A stretch of DNA of 38,716 bases. Source: Defluviicoccus sp. GTDB lineage: Bacteria > Pseudomonadota > Alphaproteobacteria > MPNO01. The notes below the pieces were generated by a model. It was not told the DNA's origin and did no database searches. It saw only the letters and a list, made by a program, of their open reading frames with translations. This document shows positions 7,667 to 16,531 of the stretch, piece by piece (position 1 is the first letter of the stretch; the number at the start of each line of letters is the position of its first letter). The stretch is taken from the NCBI GenBank assembly GCA_028820505.1, contig JAPPIT010000177.1, positions 1-38,716 on the forward strand. The letters are read 5' to 3'. Position numbers and translations under genes: made by a program.

Positions 7667-8452
7667 TCAGCCCGCCGTGTAGCCGCCGTCCGCGTAGAGG
7701 ATATGGCCGGTATAAAAGTCCGAGGCCCGCGATGCGAGGAACAGCAGCGGGCCCGCCAGGTCCTCCGGTTCCCCGAGGCGCCCCTTGGGAAGGCGGGTCA
7801 GGAAGCCTTCCCTCACCCTGGTCGATTCCGGCGTATCCTCGAACATCCATTCGGTCAGCGGCGAGCGGAAGACGGTGGGTGCGATCGCGTTGACGGTGAT
7901 TCCCGTCGCGCCGAGTTCGCAGCCCAGCGCCTTCGTGATGCCGTCGACCGCTGCCTTGGACGCGCAATAGGCGGTATAGCCGGCGGGGTGTCCGAGCAGT
8001 CCGCGCGCGGAGGAAACGAGGACGATCTTGCCGCCGTCTCCCTGCGCCTTCATCTGCCGCGTCGCCGCGCGGGCCAGCAGCCAGGACTGGGTGACGTTGG
8101 CGTCCAGGACCTCGGCGAAGGTGCCCGGCGCCATCTCCTCGATCTTCGCCACCCTGTTCACGCCGGACGCGACGACCAGGATGTCGAGACGGCCGTGGGC
8201 TTCGACGGCGCTTTCGACGAAGCTCTCCGCTGCCTCCTCCGAGTCGGGGCGCGCGTTCACCGTGGCGACCGTCGCGCCGAGGTCGCGGCATTCTCCCGCG
8301 ATCGAGTCCAGCGATTCAGAATTGCCGCCGGTCAGCGTCAGCCGGCACCCGGCTTCGGCGAGGGTGCGCGCGGCGACGGAGCCGAACGCGCCCGTGGCGC
8401 CCGCGATCAGCGCGGACCGTCCGCTCACGTCGAAGATTTCCGATGGTTTCAT
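7667..8452 (-). CDS. SDR family NAD(P)-dependent oxidoreductase
   Basis: A 261-residue classical short-chain dehydrogenase/reductase. The cofactor-binding motif is GATGAFGSVAA (about residues 18-28). The NNAG-equivalent is the unusual VVASGVN. The catalytic Ser is in VSSARG, and Tyr and Lys are in YTAYCASKAA. The C-terminal YADGGYTAG is typical. It interconverts an alcohol and a ketone; the substrate is not evident. The ATG (8450-8452) overlaps the TGA of the cupin gene as ATGA, so it is the last gene of the cyclase-cupin-SDR operon. The operon is probably under the divergent IclR regulator. Confidence 0.92.
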   Translation of the reverse strand: MKPSEIFDVSGRSALIAGATGAFGSVAARTLAEAGCRLTLTGGNSESLDSIAGECRDLGATVATVNARPDSEEAAESFVESAVEAHGRLDILVVASGVNRVAKIEEMAPGTFAEVLDANVTQSWLLARAATRQMKAQGDGGKIVLVSSARGLLGHPAGYTAYCASKAAVDGITKALGCELGATGITVNAIAPTVFRSPLTEWMFEDTPESTRVREGFLTRLPKGRLGEPEDLAGPLLFLASRASDFYTGHILYADGGYTAG

Positions 8453-8796
8453 GTCGCGTCGTCCGGGTAGGGGATCACCACCAGCAGGGTGCAGATGTGG
8501 TTGGACCGGTTCTCGATCTTGCGCTCTTCGCCCGGCCAGATGGTGCAGGAGTCGTAGCGGCGCAGAACCGTCTCGCTTCCGCCCACGGTCAGGGTCGCCT
8601 CGCCGTCGAGCACCACATAGACCTTCTCGAACGGCGTCGAATCCGGTCCGGCGCCGCCGCCGGGCAGGTAGTGGGAGAGGCCGACCCACTGGTTTGCCGG
8701 GCCGCCCTCCTCGAAACCCTGAAGCCGCAGCCCGATCACGTCCCAATGATTGGGTGCCTCATAGGGTTCGGCGTCCTCGAACCGCTTGACCAGCAT
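8449..8796 (-). CDS. Small cupin-domain protein
   Basis: A 115-residue single-domain cupin. The region GGGAGPDSTPFEKVYVVLDG followed by TLTVGG and SCTIWPGEERKIEN corresponds to the two cupin motifs. The usual His ligands of motif 1 are largely replaced (no HxH; P-x-E-K-x-Y is seen), so metal binding is uncertain. It could be a lactone or keto-acid isomerase, or a binding protein. The start ATG (8794-8796) shares one base with the TGA of the cyclase (TGATG), and its stop overlaps the SDR start. The middle gene of a tightly coupled three-gene operon therefore probably acts on the cyclase or SDR product. Confidence 0.85.
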   Translation of the reverse strand: MLVKRFEDAEPYEAPNHWDVIGLRLQGFEEGGPANQWVGLSHYLPGGGAGPDSTPFEKVYVVLDGEATLTVGGSETVLRRYDSCTIWPGEERKIENRSNHICTLLVVIPYPDDAT

Positions 8797-9641
8797 CACG
8801 AGGCCTCCCCGGTTTCGATCCGGTAGCTGCCGGACCGGTCCACCATGGCGACCAGCCGGACGATGCAGCCGTCGCCCTCCTTCCAGCGCCATGGGAAGGC
8901 GGCGAAGGTGACGCGCATGCCGGTGACCTTGTCGATGTCCCCGCCGACATTCTCGATGCCGCAGATGCCCTGCGAGAGGATGGCGCGGTGGCAGGGCTCC
9001 CACTCCGGGAAATCGTCGAGCACCGCGCGTCCGGTCTCCTCCTCGTACTGGCGGACCACGTGGGGCATCAGCCCGTGCGGCCAGCCCGGCCCGTGCGGCG
9101 CGATCGCGGTTCCCAGCGGATGGTCGAGCGCCTGGGTGTCGGTGCCCACCATCTTGACCTTCCTGGCCGCGAACCACTCGCCGGCCTCCTTGTAGAAGCC
9201 CGGGGAGTAGGCGTAGTAGGTCTGGTTGTCGCCGTAATGCCGGTGCCAGCCGGTATTGACGATCGCGATGTCGCCCTCGCGGATCTCCGGCCGCGCGTTC
9301 TCCAGGTCGTCCGCCGTAATCACCTCCCAGCGATCCTTCGGGATCGACACCACGACCCCGGTGCCGAAGAAGTGCGGCAGCGGCACCTCGTCCATGAAGG
9401 CCGTCCCCTCGACCACATGGCCGGGCGCGTCGATATGGGTTCCGGAATGCATCACGGTGGTGATGCGCTGGGTCAGCACGCCCGACTTGGCCATCGAGTG
9501 CAGGCGCTCGATCTTGACGTCCTCGAAATAGGGCCAGCAAGGCTGTCCCAGCCCCCAGCGATGGCTCAGGTCGTAAAACTCGAGCCCCATGTCGTTGTCG
9601 AGATTTTCCTGGTAGTCCGCCCCGCGCACGTTGATCGTCAT
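8796..9641 (-). CDS. Cyclase family protein (kynurenine formamidase-like metal hydrolase)
   Basis: A 281-residue protein of the putative cyclase family (PF04199), which includes kynurenine formamidase and isatin hydrolase. The hallmark HSGTHIDAPGH (about residues 65-75) provides His and Asp ligands for a divalent metal. The segment TGWHRHYGD and the IENVGG region are also family-typical. These enzymes hydrolyse amides, lactams or lactones. It is the first gene of the operon with the cupin and SDR. It is divergent from an IclR regulator, with a palindrome between them. The start at 9641 is the first ATG of the conserved region. The substrate is unknown. Confidence 0.9.
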   Translation of the reverse strand: MTINVRGADYQENLDNDMGLEFYDLSHRWGLGQPCWPYFEDVKIERLHSMAKSGVLTQRITTVMHSGTHIDAPGHVVEGTAFMDEVPLPHFFGTGVVVSIPKDRWEVITADDLENARPEIREGDIAIVNTGWHRHYGDNQTYYAYSPGFYKEAGEWFAARKVKMVGTDTQALDHPLGTAIAPHGPGWPHGLMPHVVRQYEEETGRAVLDDFPEWEPCHRAILSQGICGIENVGGDIDKVTGMRVTFAAFPWRWKEGDGCIVRLVAMVDRSGSYRIETGEAS

Positions 9642-9673
9642 GCCGCGATCTCCCCATCGGTATTCATTTGTAC

Positions 9674-9687
9674 TGTATCATGATACA
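9674..9687. promoter_or_regulatory. Palindromic operator between cyclase operon and IclR gene
   Basis: TGTATCATGATACA is a perfect 14-bp palindrome. It is flanked by partial repeats of the same half-site (TTTGTACTG on the left, TTTGTATCG on the right), in an AT-rich patch of a 105-bp divergent intergenic region. IclR-family regulators usually bind such short palindromes next to their own gene. It is the likely operator for both the cyclase operon and the regulator gene. Function is inferred. Confidence 0.65.
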
Positions 9688-9746
9688 TTTGTATCGTAAT
9701 CCAATGCAATAATCAAAGGTCAGGCAGAGCGTCGACCGGGAAAGCG

Positions 9747-10499
9747 ATGGAAAATCGGGGAATTCAGGTTCTCTCCCGCGCCGCGGACATCCTCCGCGCG
9801 CTCAAGGCGGACAATGGAGGGTTGAGCCTCGGCAGGATCGCTCGCAGGGTCGGCCTCCCGCGCTCGACCGTCCAGCGCATCGTCAACGGGCTGGTTGCCG
9901 AAAAGCTCGTCATGCCGAATGCCGTCTCCGGCGGGTATCGGCTCGGACCGGAGATCATCTCCTTGGCCCAGGCTGCCCGGCGGGACGTCGCGGGAGCGCT
10001 CCGCCCCGCAATCCAGGCCCTTTCGCGCGACACCGGGGAAACCGTCGATGTGTCGGTATATCGGGGCGACGGCATGATCTTCGTCGATCAGGTCGTGGGC
10101 ACGCAGCGTTTGAGAACCGTTTCGGCGATCGGCGAAACCTTTCCCTTGACCGTCACCGCGAACGGCAAGGCGGCATTGGTCTGGCTGCGCGACGACGACG
10201 TGGCGCGCATCGCCGCGAACGAACGCCGCAGGCTGGGCACCGGAAAGACGCTGCGCGACCTGAGGTCTGAAATCGAGGACACGCTCGAAACCGGTTATGC
10301 GCTCGATCTGGACGAGCACACGGTCGGCATTTCGGCGGCGGGCATTGCCTTCAGGGTGCGCGGCGCGGTCTACGCCGTCTCCCTCCCGGCGCCCTCGCAA
10401 CGGTTTCGAATCGAAAGGCAGGCACTGGTGGAGAAGCTTCTCGCGCTCAGGACGGAAATCGCCGGCGCGCTGCCGGAAGCGGAATTTCGGGGCGAATAA
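9747..10499 (+). CDS. IclR family transcriptional regulator
   Basis: A 250-residue regulator. The N-terminal winged helix-turn-helix spans about residues 5-65, with the recognition region LGRIARRVGLPRSTVQRIV. The C-terminal IclR effector domain follows (about 80-245), with typical segments DVSVYRGDGMIFVDQV and DLDEHTVGISAAGIAFRV. Family members sense small aromatic or organic acids and control the adjacent catabolic operon. This gene is divergent from the cyclase-cupin-SDR operon and a palindrome lies in the gap, so it probably controls that operon and itself. A GC-rich 12-bp palindrome (10500-10511) follows its stop, facing the convergent NfeD gene. Confidence 0.93.
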   Translation: MENRGIQVLSRAADILRALKADNGGLSLGRIARRVGLPRSTVQRIVNGLVAEKLVMPNAVSGGYRLGPEIISLAQAARRDVAGALRPAIQALSRDTGETVDVSVYRGDGMIFVDQVVGTQRLRTVSAIGETFPLTVTANGKAALVWLRDDDVARIAANERRRLGTGKTLRDLRSEIEDTLETGYALDLDEHTVGISAAGIAFRVRGAVYAVSLPAPSQRFRIERQALVEKLLALRTEIAGALPEAEFRGE

Positions 10500-10517
10500 C
10501 CCGCCGGCGGGCGGCGG

Positions 10518-10985
10518 CTATCCCTCCGTCTCCGCCTCGACGACCAGGGTCGTGCCGTCGACGTCGACGACGGCGATCCGGGATCCCTCGGAGAGCTCCG
10601 TGCCTTCCGGCCTGACCGCGAATCGCCATACGGTGTCGCCGACGCGGACCCGTCCCCGCCCGCCCGAGGTCGCGGCGTCCAGAACGTGCCGGGTGCCGAC
10701 GAGCGTTTTCCCGCGCCGGTTGAGCGTCGGATGGTCGGTCGGGGCCTGGCGCGCCGAAACGACGCGGCGGCCGATGAAGATCGAAATCACCGACAGGACG
10801 GCGAACAGGATGACCTGGATTTCCCAGCCCATCGAGGGGATCGCGAGGAAGAGCAGCCCGGTGACGACCGCGGCGATGCCGAGCCAGAGAAATATGACGC
10901 CGGGCACCAGCACCTCGATCAGCATCACGACGACGCCGAAGGCGAGCCAGTGCCAGAAGGAGATGCTGTCCGGGAATTCGATCAT
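10518..10985 (-). CDS. NfeD family membrane protein
   Basis: A 155-residue short NfeD-type protein. Three or so hydrophobic segments cover about residues 10-75. A soluble OB-fold-like domain (about 85-155) follows, with the conserved pattern GRVRVGDTVWRF and AVDGTTLVVE-like ending. Short NfeD proteins pair with SPFH proteins (the E. coli QmcA-YbbK/YbbL type) in membrane microdomain or quality-control functions. The SPFH gene lies 24 bases upstream on the same strand, so the two form the standard operon. They are housekeeping in character and unlikely to belong to the catabolic genes around them. Confidence 0.92.
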   Translation of the reverse strand: MIEFPDSISFWHWLAFGVVVMLIEVLVPGVIFLWLGIAAVVTGLLFLAIPSMGWEIQVILFAVLSVISIFIGRRVVSARQAPTDHPTLNRRGKTLVGTRHVLDAATSGGRGRVRVGDTVWRFAVRPEGTELSEGSRIAVVDVDGTTLVVEAETEG

Positions 10986-11009
10986 CGGACGCCCCGTCCG
11001 GCCCGCGCT

Positions 11010-11978
11010 TCAGTTGCCGCCCGATTGCGGTACCGAACCGCTCCGGCCCGTCCCGCCGCCGTCCTCGCCGAAGGCCTCCCTGGCGATTTCGGTGAGCCCG
11101 GCGACGGCGCCGATCACGCCGGAGGCTTCGAGCGGCATCAGCACGAGCTTCTGGTTGCGCGCCTTGCCGATGGTCTCCAGCGCGTCGACATATTTCTGGG
11201 CGACGAAATAGTTGATCGCCTGGACGTTCCCGTCGCCGATTGCCCTGGAGACCATTTCCGTCGCCTTGGCTTCGGCCTCCGCCTCGCGCTCGCGTGCCTC
11301 GGCGTCGCGGAACGCCGCCTCGCGGCGGCCCTCGGCGTTGAGGATCTGCGCCTGTTTCTCGCCCTCGGCCTTCAAAATCTCCGATTGCCGGATGCCCTCC
11401 GCCTCGAGGATCGCCGCCCGCCTGTCCCGTTCCGCCTTCATCTGGCGCGCCATGGCGTCGACCAGTTCGGTCGGCGGCGTGATGTCCTTGATCTCGATGC
11501 GGGTGATCTTGACGCCCCAGGGCGAGGTGGCCTCGTCCACGACCCTGAGCAGATCGGCATTGATCTTGTCGCGCTGGGACAACAGCTCGTCGAGGTCCAT
11601 GGAACCCATGACGGTCCGGATATTGGTCATGGTGAGGTTGAGGATGGAAAGCTCCAGACGCTGCACTTCGTAGGATGCCTTGACCGGGTCCAGCACCTGA
11701 TAGAACACGACGCCGTCGACCCGGACCATGGCGTTGTCCTTGGTGATGATCTCCTGCGATGGGACGTCGGTGACCTGCTCCATCACGTTCTGGCGCTGTC
11801 CGATCCGGTCGACCAGCGGCACGATCAGATGCAGCCCCGGGGGCAGCGTCCGCGTATAGCGGCCGAACCGCTCCACGGTGTACTCGAAGCCCTGCGGCAC
11901 CGTCTTCACGCCCATGAAGACGAGCGCGACCGCGAGAACGAGAACGACCACGACGAAGATCGAGAATGGGTCGATCAT
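11010..11978 (-). CDS. SPFH/Band 7 family membrane protein (QmcA-like)
   Basis: A 322-residue protein with one N-terminal membrane anchor (about residues 3-25). A Band 7/SPFH domain follows (about 25-190: VPQGFEYTVERFGRYT, VFYQVLDPVKASYEV, LSQRDKINADLL). A long charged coiled coil (about 190-255) is rich in Glu/Ala/Arg repeats such as AEGEKQAQILNAEGRREAAF. These proteins oligomerise into membrane scaffolds. The ATG at 11978 is chosen because it places the anchor at the N-terminus; upstream in-frame codons are arginine-rich and not protein-like. It is the first gene of the SPFH-NfeD operon. Confidence 0.93.
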   Translation of the reverse strand: MIDPFSIFVVVVLVLAVALVFMGVKTVPQGFEYTVERFGRYTRTLPPGLHLIVPLVDRIGQRQNVMEQVTDVPSQEIITKDNAMVRVDGVVFYQVLDPVKASYEVQRLELSILNLTMTNIRTVMGSMDLDELLSQRDKINADLLRVVDEATSPWGVKITRIEIKDITPPTELVDAMARQMKAERDRRAAILEAEGIRQSEILKAEGEKQAQILNAEGRREAAFRDAEAREREAEAEAKATEMVSRAIGDGNVQAINYFVAQKYVDALETIGKARNQKLVLMPLEASGVIGAVAGLTEIAREAFGEDGGGTGRSGSVPQSGGN

Positions 11979-12101
11979 CTGAAAACACCCCGGTTGGCGG
12001 CGCGTTTCCGGTTCGGTCGCGCGCCTCTGGTTACGAAGGATATTGGGTCGAACCCGCGCCCGAACAATAGAGCGCGCAGGACCGTCGCGCACCCGGTCGG
12101 G

Positions 12102-13601
12102 TCAGCCCGGGCCCCATTCGGCGCGGAGCGCGGCCCGGTCGATCTTCCCGCTCACGTTCTTGGGGAGGCTGTCGCGAACGAAGATCTCGCGCGGCCGCTT
12201 GAACTCCGGCAGCAACGTTCCGCAGTGGCGTTCCAGGTCCCGGGAAGAGAGGGAGACGCCCGCCCGGGGGGCGACATAGGCCACCACCGCTTCGCCGTAG
12301 ATCGGATCGGGCACGCCGATCGTCGCCGCCTCGGAGACGTCCGCGTGCCGGGTGAGCGCGTTGTCGATCTCGAGCGGGGCGATGTTGACCCCGCCCCGGA
12401 TGATCACGTCCTTGGCGCGCCCGGCGATGTGCAGGAACCCGTCGCCGTCGAGATAGCCGAGATCGCCGGTCTTGAACCGGGTCCCGCGGATCGGCACGAC
12501 CTCGCCGCCTTCCAGCAGATAGGCGGACGCGTTCTGAGCGCCGCCGATCTCGATCTCGCCGACCTCTCCCGGGGCGGCGGACCTGCCGTCCCCGTCGACG
12601 ATCCGGAGGTTCTGGTAGAGCCCCGGCGGGCCGACGCTGCCGATGCGGCGTTCGCCGACATGGTTGCCGGCGACCACGCCGCCCTCGCTCATCCCGTAGA
12701 GCTGCATGAGCTCGATGCCGTAGGTCCGCTCGAACCGCTCGTGCTGCGAGACCATCAGCGGCGCCGTCGAGGAGCTCATGAAGCGGACGCCCGCAAAGGC
12801 CTCGGCGGGCGCCGAATCCGTCCCGTCGAGCAGCATGTTCACCACCGTCGGCACCCCGATCGCCATGCTGGGCCGATACTCGGCGATCCAGTCGAAGAAC
12901 CGGCTGTGCGAGAAACGGCGGGCGAAGAGGATCGTGCCGCCGGTCGCCAGCATCGGCATCGCGGTCAGCATGTGGGTCGAGGGCCAGCTGAAGGAGCGGT
13001 ATTCGAGCACGCGGTCCGCCGGCCCGAGCTTCCACATGTCGATCGTCTGGTCGGCGATCCAGAAATAGTTGCCGTGGTTGTGGATCATCCCTTTCGGCGC
13101 CGCTGCGGTGCCGGAGGTGAAGCCGATGACCGCGACCCCGTCCTCCCCGATTTCGGGCAGGCCCGCCGGGGCGTGGGCCGACGCCGCGTCGAACAACGCC
13201 CCGAGCGCGATGGCCTCGCGCCCGAGATCGATCGTGTCGTCGGGATTGCCCCACACGACCAGCCTGGGATCGAGGCGGCGGGCCATCTCCGGGATGTGCC
13301 TGGCGTTCACCTCGACGTTGATCGTGCAATAGGCGATCCCCGTGGCGAGGCAGGCGAAGAAGAGCGCCAGCTGCTCCAGCCCGTTCTCGCTCAGCACCAG
13401 GATGCGGTCGCCCGGCGTCAGCCCGCGGTCGGCGAAATAGCCCGCGAAACGCTCGCACAGCGCGAGAGTCTCCGCATGGGTCAGGGATCGTCCGTCGTCG
13501 ACCGACTGCAGGAAGACCTTGTCCGGATCGGCCTCCGCGTGGCCGCGTAGAAGCGCGGAGACGGCGCGGAACCTGGCCGGATCGGGGACGTGATCCATCA
13601 T
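12102..13601 (-). CDS. AMP-dependent acyl-CoA synthetase/ligase
   Basis: A 499-residue ANL-superfamily enzyme that activates a carboxylic acid with ATP and transfers it to CoA. The phosphate-binding loop is FTSGTAAAPKG (residues 161-171), with Ala where Thr-Gly is usual. The adenine-binding region is QLYGMSEGG. The hinge motif is GDLGYLDGDGFLHIAGRAKD, and the catalytic Lys is in NVSGKIDR near the C-terminus. Its start lies 24 bases after the stop of the UbiD gene on the same strand, so the pair form an operon. This suggests that the carboxylic acid made or used by UbiD is thioesterified. The substrate is not evident. Confidence 0.92.
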   Translation of the reverse strand: MMDHVPDPARFRAVSALLRGHAEADPDKVFLQSVDDGRSLTHAETLALCERFAGYFADRGLTPGDRILVLSENGLEQLALFFACLATGIAYCTINVEVNARHIPEMARRLDPRLVVWGNPDDTIDLGREAIALGALFDAASAHAPAGLPEIGEDGVAVIGFTSGTAAAPKGMIHNHGNYFWIADQTIDMWKLGPADRVLEYRSFSWPSTHMLTAMPMLATGGTILFARRFSHSRFFDWIAEYRPSMAIGVPTVVNMLLDGTDSAPAEAFAGVRFMSSSTAPLMVSQHERFERTYGIELMQLYGMSEGGVVAGNHVGERRIGSVGPPGLYQNLRIVDGDGRSAAPGEVGEIEIGGAQNASAYLLEGGEVVPIRGTRFKTGDLGYLDGDGFLHIAGRAKDVIIRGGVNIAPLEIDNALTRHADVSEAATIGVPDPIYGEAVVAYVAPRAGVSLSSRDLERHCGTLLPEFKRPREIFVRDSLPKNVSGKIDRAALRAEWGPG

Positions 13602-13625
13602 TGCCGACGGAAGCGCAGCCGGTCC

Positions 13626-15107
13626 CTATTCGGCGGGGTCCCCGCCGTCCAGGAGATGGCCGAAGCGCCGCCGCGCGGCTTCGGCTTGCGCGAGGCTCGG
13701 CGCGTTGACCTTGGGGAAGTCGTCCTTCCAGTGGAACGGGCGGCAGGCGTCGATCACCGCGCGGCTCATGGAGAGGTCGCCCGACGCGCGCCGGTCGGGA
13801 TGGAGGAGGGGATCGGCGGGCGACGTCCTCGCGCCGCCGATGATGTCGATGGAGTTTGCCGGATCGCTCCGCGTCAGGAGCGCCCACCAGAGCTCTTCCA
13901 GATCGGTCACGTCGATGTCGTCGTCGACCACCACGACATAGCGGTTGGCGTAGTTCGCCGCATGGCAGGTCGCGGCGACGTGGCCGGCCTGCTTGGCGTG
14001 GCCGGGATAGCGCTGCTTGATCGAGACTCCGTTCATGAGCCGCGACGAGCCGATCTCGTAGCACCAGACGCCGGTGACGTCCGGCACTCCGGCGGAGGCC
14101 AATGCCTCCTTGACCATCGCCGAGCGCAGCACCGCGCGGTAGCGGCCCATCTCGTCCGACCCGCCTCCCATCGGCGGCACGCCGAGGATGATCGGGTCGT
14201 TGCGGTGGTAGAGGCGCTCGATCTCCAGCACCGGCTCGGGGTGCTCGCCGCTCGCGTAATAGCCGGTCCACTCTCCGAACGGACCCTCCATCTTGTCGTG
14301 GCCCGCGGTGAGATAGCCCTCGACCGCGATCTCGCAATTGGCCGGGAAGGGGAGGCCGGTGATCTCGCCCCGCACGCATTGCACGGGCTCGCCCCTTATG
14401 CCGCCCACCAGGTCGAACTCGCAGGTGCCGGACGGCGCCTCGGTGCAGGCCGCGTAGAACGCCATCGGGTCCGAGCCCAGCACCATCACGATCGGGCATT
14501 TCTCGCCGCGGGCGAAGTATTTCTCGCGGTGCACGTGGCCGTGCTTGCCGGGCACCATGAGGACGCCGATGGACGACTTGTCGTGCACCATGGCGCGATA
14601 GGTGCCGACATTGAGCCACCCGTTATCGGGATCGCGGGTGACGGTGAGGCAGCCGGTGCCGATATAGCGCCCGCCGTCCTCGACGTGCCAGACCGGGGTG
14701 GGGAACTTCATCAGGTCGATGTCGCCGCCCGCCAGCACGTTCTCCAGCACCGGGCCGTCGGCGACGATCTCGTGCGGGATCGTCTTGCGGTCCTTGACGA
14801 AACCCTCGTAGCAGGCGTCCGAGAGCTCGGACTTGGAGAGGTCGTCGGGGAAGCCGAGCGTCATGTTGCGCCGCTTGCCGGCGAACACGTTCATGATCAC
14901 CCGGTAGCCCGAGGGGCAGCCCGGCACGTCGTCGAACAGCACCACGGGCCCGTCGTCCTGCTTGATCACCGCTTCGGCGGCGAGGCCGATATCCTCTTCC
15001 CAGGACGCGCCGCGGATGACGCGGAGCTCGCCCAGGCGGTCGGCTTCGGCGATCCACTCCCTGAGATCGCCGTAGGGCAGCACGCAGCGCAGGTTGCTTC
15101 GGTCCAT
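13626..15107 (-). CDS. UbiD family decarboxylase (first copy)
   Basis: A 493-residue protein of the UbiD family, enzymes that use prenylated FMN for reversible (de)carboxylation of aromatic or unsaturated acids. The signature EGPFGEWTGYY carries the catalytic Glu motif. Other family segments are PVWHVEDGGRYIGTGCLTV, the GTYR/MVHDK cofactor region and HEIVADGPVLE. The ATG at 15107 follows the strong ribosome-binding sequence GGAGGGG. It is the first gene of an operon with an acyl-CoA ligase. It is divergent from a Rieske oxygenase, with about 95 bp between starts. No ubiX-like flavin prenyltransferase is in the window, so the cofactor must be made elsewhere. Confidence 0.92.
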   Translation of the reverse strand: MDRSNLRCVLPYGDLREWIAEADRLGELRVIRGASWEEDIGLAAEAVIKQDDGPVVLFDDVPGCPSGYRVIMNVFAGKRRNMTLGFPDDLSKSELSDACYEGFVKDRKTIPHEIVADGPVLENVLAGGDIDLMKFPTPVWHVEDGGRYIGTGCLTVTRDPDNGWLNVGTYRAMVHDKSSIGVLMVPGKHGHVHREKYFARGEKCPIVMVLGSDPMAFYAACTEAPSGTCEFDLVGGIRGEPVQCVRGEITGLPFPANCEIAVEGYLTAGHDKMEGPFGEWTGYYASGEHPEPVLEIERLYHRNDPIILGVPPMGGGSDEMGRYRAVLRSAMVKEALASAGVPDVTGVWCYEIGSSRLMNGVSIKQRYPGHAKQAGHVAATCHAANYANRYVVVVDDDIDVTDLEELWWALLTRSDPANSIDIIGGARTSPADPLLHPDRRASGDLSMSRAVIDACRPFHWKDDFPKVNAPSLAQAEAARRRFGHLLDGGDPAE

Positions 15108-15202
15108 CGTCCCCTCCGTCGCGCCCGTTATAGCCGCTCGCGCCCGATGTGGACATCGCCCGGCCGCTGCGACACACTCGAAAGGTCCGGACGGAGGTTG
15201 CC

Positions 15203-16531
15203 ATGCCCCAATCCGCCTTCGACGCATCGCCCTTCGTCGACGACCGCCCCGAGGAGCGCGTTTTCCGCATCGACCGGCGCGCGTTCCACGACGCCGCGCT
15301 CTACGAAGCGGAAATGGAGCTGATCTTCGAGCGGCAGTGGAACTATATCTGCCACGAGAGCCAGATCCCGAACCACGGCGACTATTTCGCGACCCATATC
15401 GGGCGCCAGCCGGTCTATGCGATCCGCCGCAAGGACGGGTCGATCGGCTGCTACGTCAACGCCTGTGCCCATCGCGGCGCGCTGCTCACCCCCTTCCAGA
15501 AGGGCAACGCGCGGGTGATCACCTGCCGGTTCCACGGCTGGGCCTACGATTCCGACGGTCGCTGCATCAAGATCAAGAACCAGGAGGCGGGCTTTCCGGC
15601 GCCCGATTTCGACCGCTCGCGCTTCAACCTCAAGGCTGTACCGCAGGCGGAAAGCTATCGCGGCTTCGTGTTCGGCTGTCTCGACCGCTCCGCGCCGCCG
15701 CTTGAAGAGCATCTTGGCGAGGCGCGCTACTTTATCGACATGTTCGCCGACCAGGCGCCCGACGGGCTCGAGATCCTGCCCGGCTCGCAGACCTATGTCT
15801 GCGACCACAACTGGAAATACCAGGCCGAGAACGTGACCGACGGCTACCATGTCGGCACGGTCCACCGGAACTTCGCCAACACCATGCTGGCGCGCGAGGC
15901 GCGCGACGGCACCGAGGGGCTGCTCAAGACCGAGACCGGGCGGATGAAGGGGAACGTCGCCAACGGCGCGTTCTATCTCGGCGGCGGGCATATCGCGCTC
16001 TGGGCCGACCGGGCGAGCCCGGAAGCCGCGCCGCTCGCGCCCGCCACCGAGCGGATCGAGCGCGACTACCCCGACGCGCGGGCGGACTGGATGCTGAGGC
16101 GCGGCCGGAACGTGCTGGTATTCCCCAACATGGTGCTGAACGACCTCGCCTCGACCCATCTCCGGACCCATCGGCCGCTGGGCCCGGAGCGGACCGAGGT
16201 GACGATCTGGTGCATCGCGCCGAGGAACGAGCCGAAGGACGCCCGCTTCGCGCGGCTCAGGAAATTCGAGGATTTCTTCCTCGTGACCGGGCTCGCCACC
16301 TCCGACGACGTGATCTCGCTGGATACCGCCCAGGCCGGATGCCATGGGAGCGAAGCCGGCTGGAACGACTATGCGCGCGGGCTGGAACAGGCGGTGGACG
16401 GACCCGATTCGATGGCCGACGGGCTCGGCATGAAGCCCGTCACCTCGTCGCCGAGCTGGGACCACGAGGCCGAATATGTCGGCTTCTACCGCCACTGGCG
16501 GGACCTGCTCGCCGGTCAGGGCGCGTCGTAG
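15203..16531 (+). CDS. Rieske aromatic ring-hydroxylating oxygenase, large (alpha) subunit
   Basis: A 442-residue oxygenase. The Rieske [2Fe-2S] ligands are Cys88 and His90 (CAHRG) and Cys108 and His111 (CRFHGW). The mononuclear iron site is in ENVTDGYHVGTVH, with Asp213 bridging and His216 and His221 as ligands. It hydroxylates or demethylates an aromatic or related substrate using electrons from a reductase. No reductase, ferredoxin or small beta subunit lies in the window, so it is an alpha-only type or is served in trans. The ATG at 15203 follows GGAGG. It diverges from the UbiD-ligase operon, and its 3' end overlaps that of the HpaB-like gene by 16 bases. Confidence 0.94.
   Translation: MPQSAFDASPFVDDRPEERVFRIDRRAFHDAALYEAEMELIFERQWNYICHESQIPNHGDYFATHIGRQPVYAIRRKDGSIGCYVNACAHRGALLTPFQKGNARVITCRFHGWAYDSDGRCIKIKNQEAGFPAPDFDRSRFNLKAVPQAESYRGFVFGCLDRSAPPLEEHLGEARYFIDMFADQAPDGLEILPGSQTYVCDHNWKYQAENVTDGYHVGTVHRNFANTMLAREARDGTEGLLKTETGRMKGNVANGAFYLGGGHIALWADRASPEAAPLAPATERIERDYPDARADWMLRRGRNVLVFPNMVLNDLASTHLRTHRPLGPERTEVTIWCIAPRNEPKDARFARLRKFEDFFLVTGLATSDDVISLDTAQAGCHGSEAGWNDYARGLEQAVDGPDSMADGLGMKPVTSSPSWDHEAEYVGFYRHWRDLLAGQGAS

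Noticed and set aside
10686-13550. Plus-strand 954-codon open frame
   Set aside because: Antisense to the NfeD, SPFH and CoA-ligase genes; long stop-free shadows are expected at this G+C, and the sequence is low-complexity His/Asp/Arg-rich.
12031-14619. Minus-strand 862-codon open frame
   Set aside because: Out-of-frame shadow across the CoA ligase and UbiD genes, Arg-rich, no motif.
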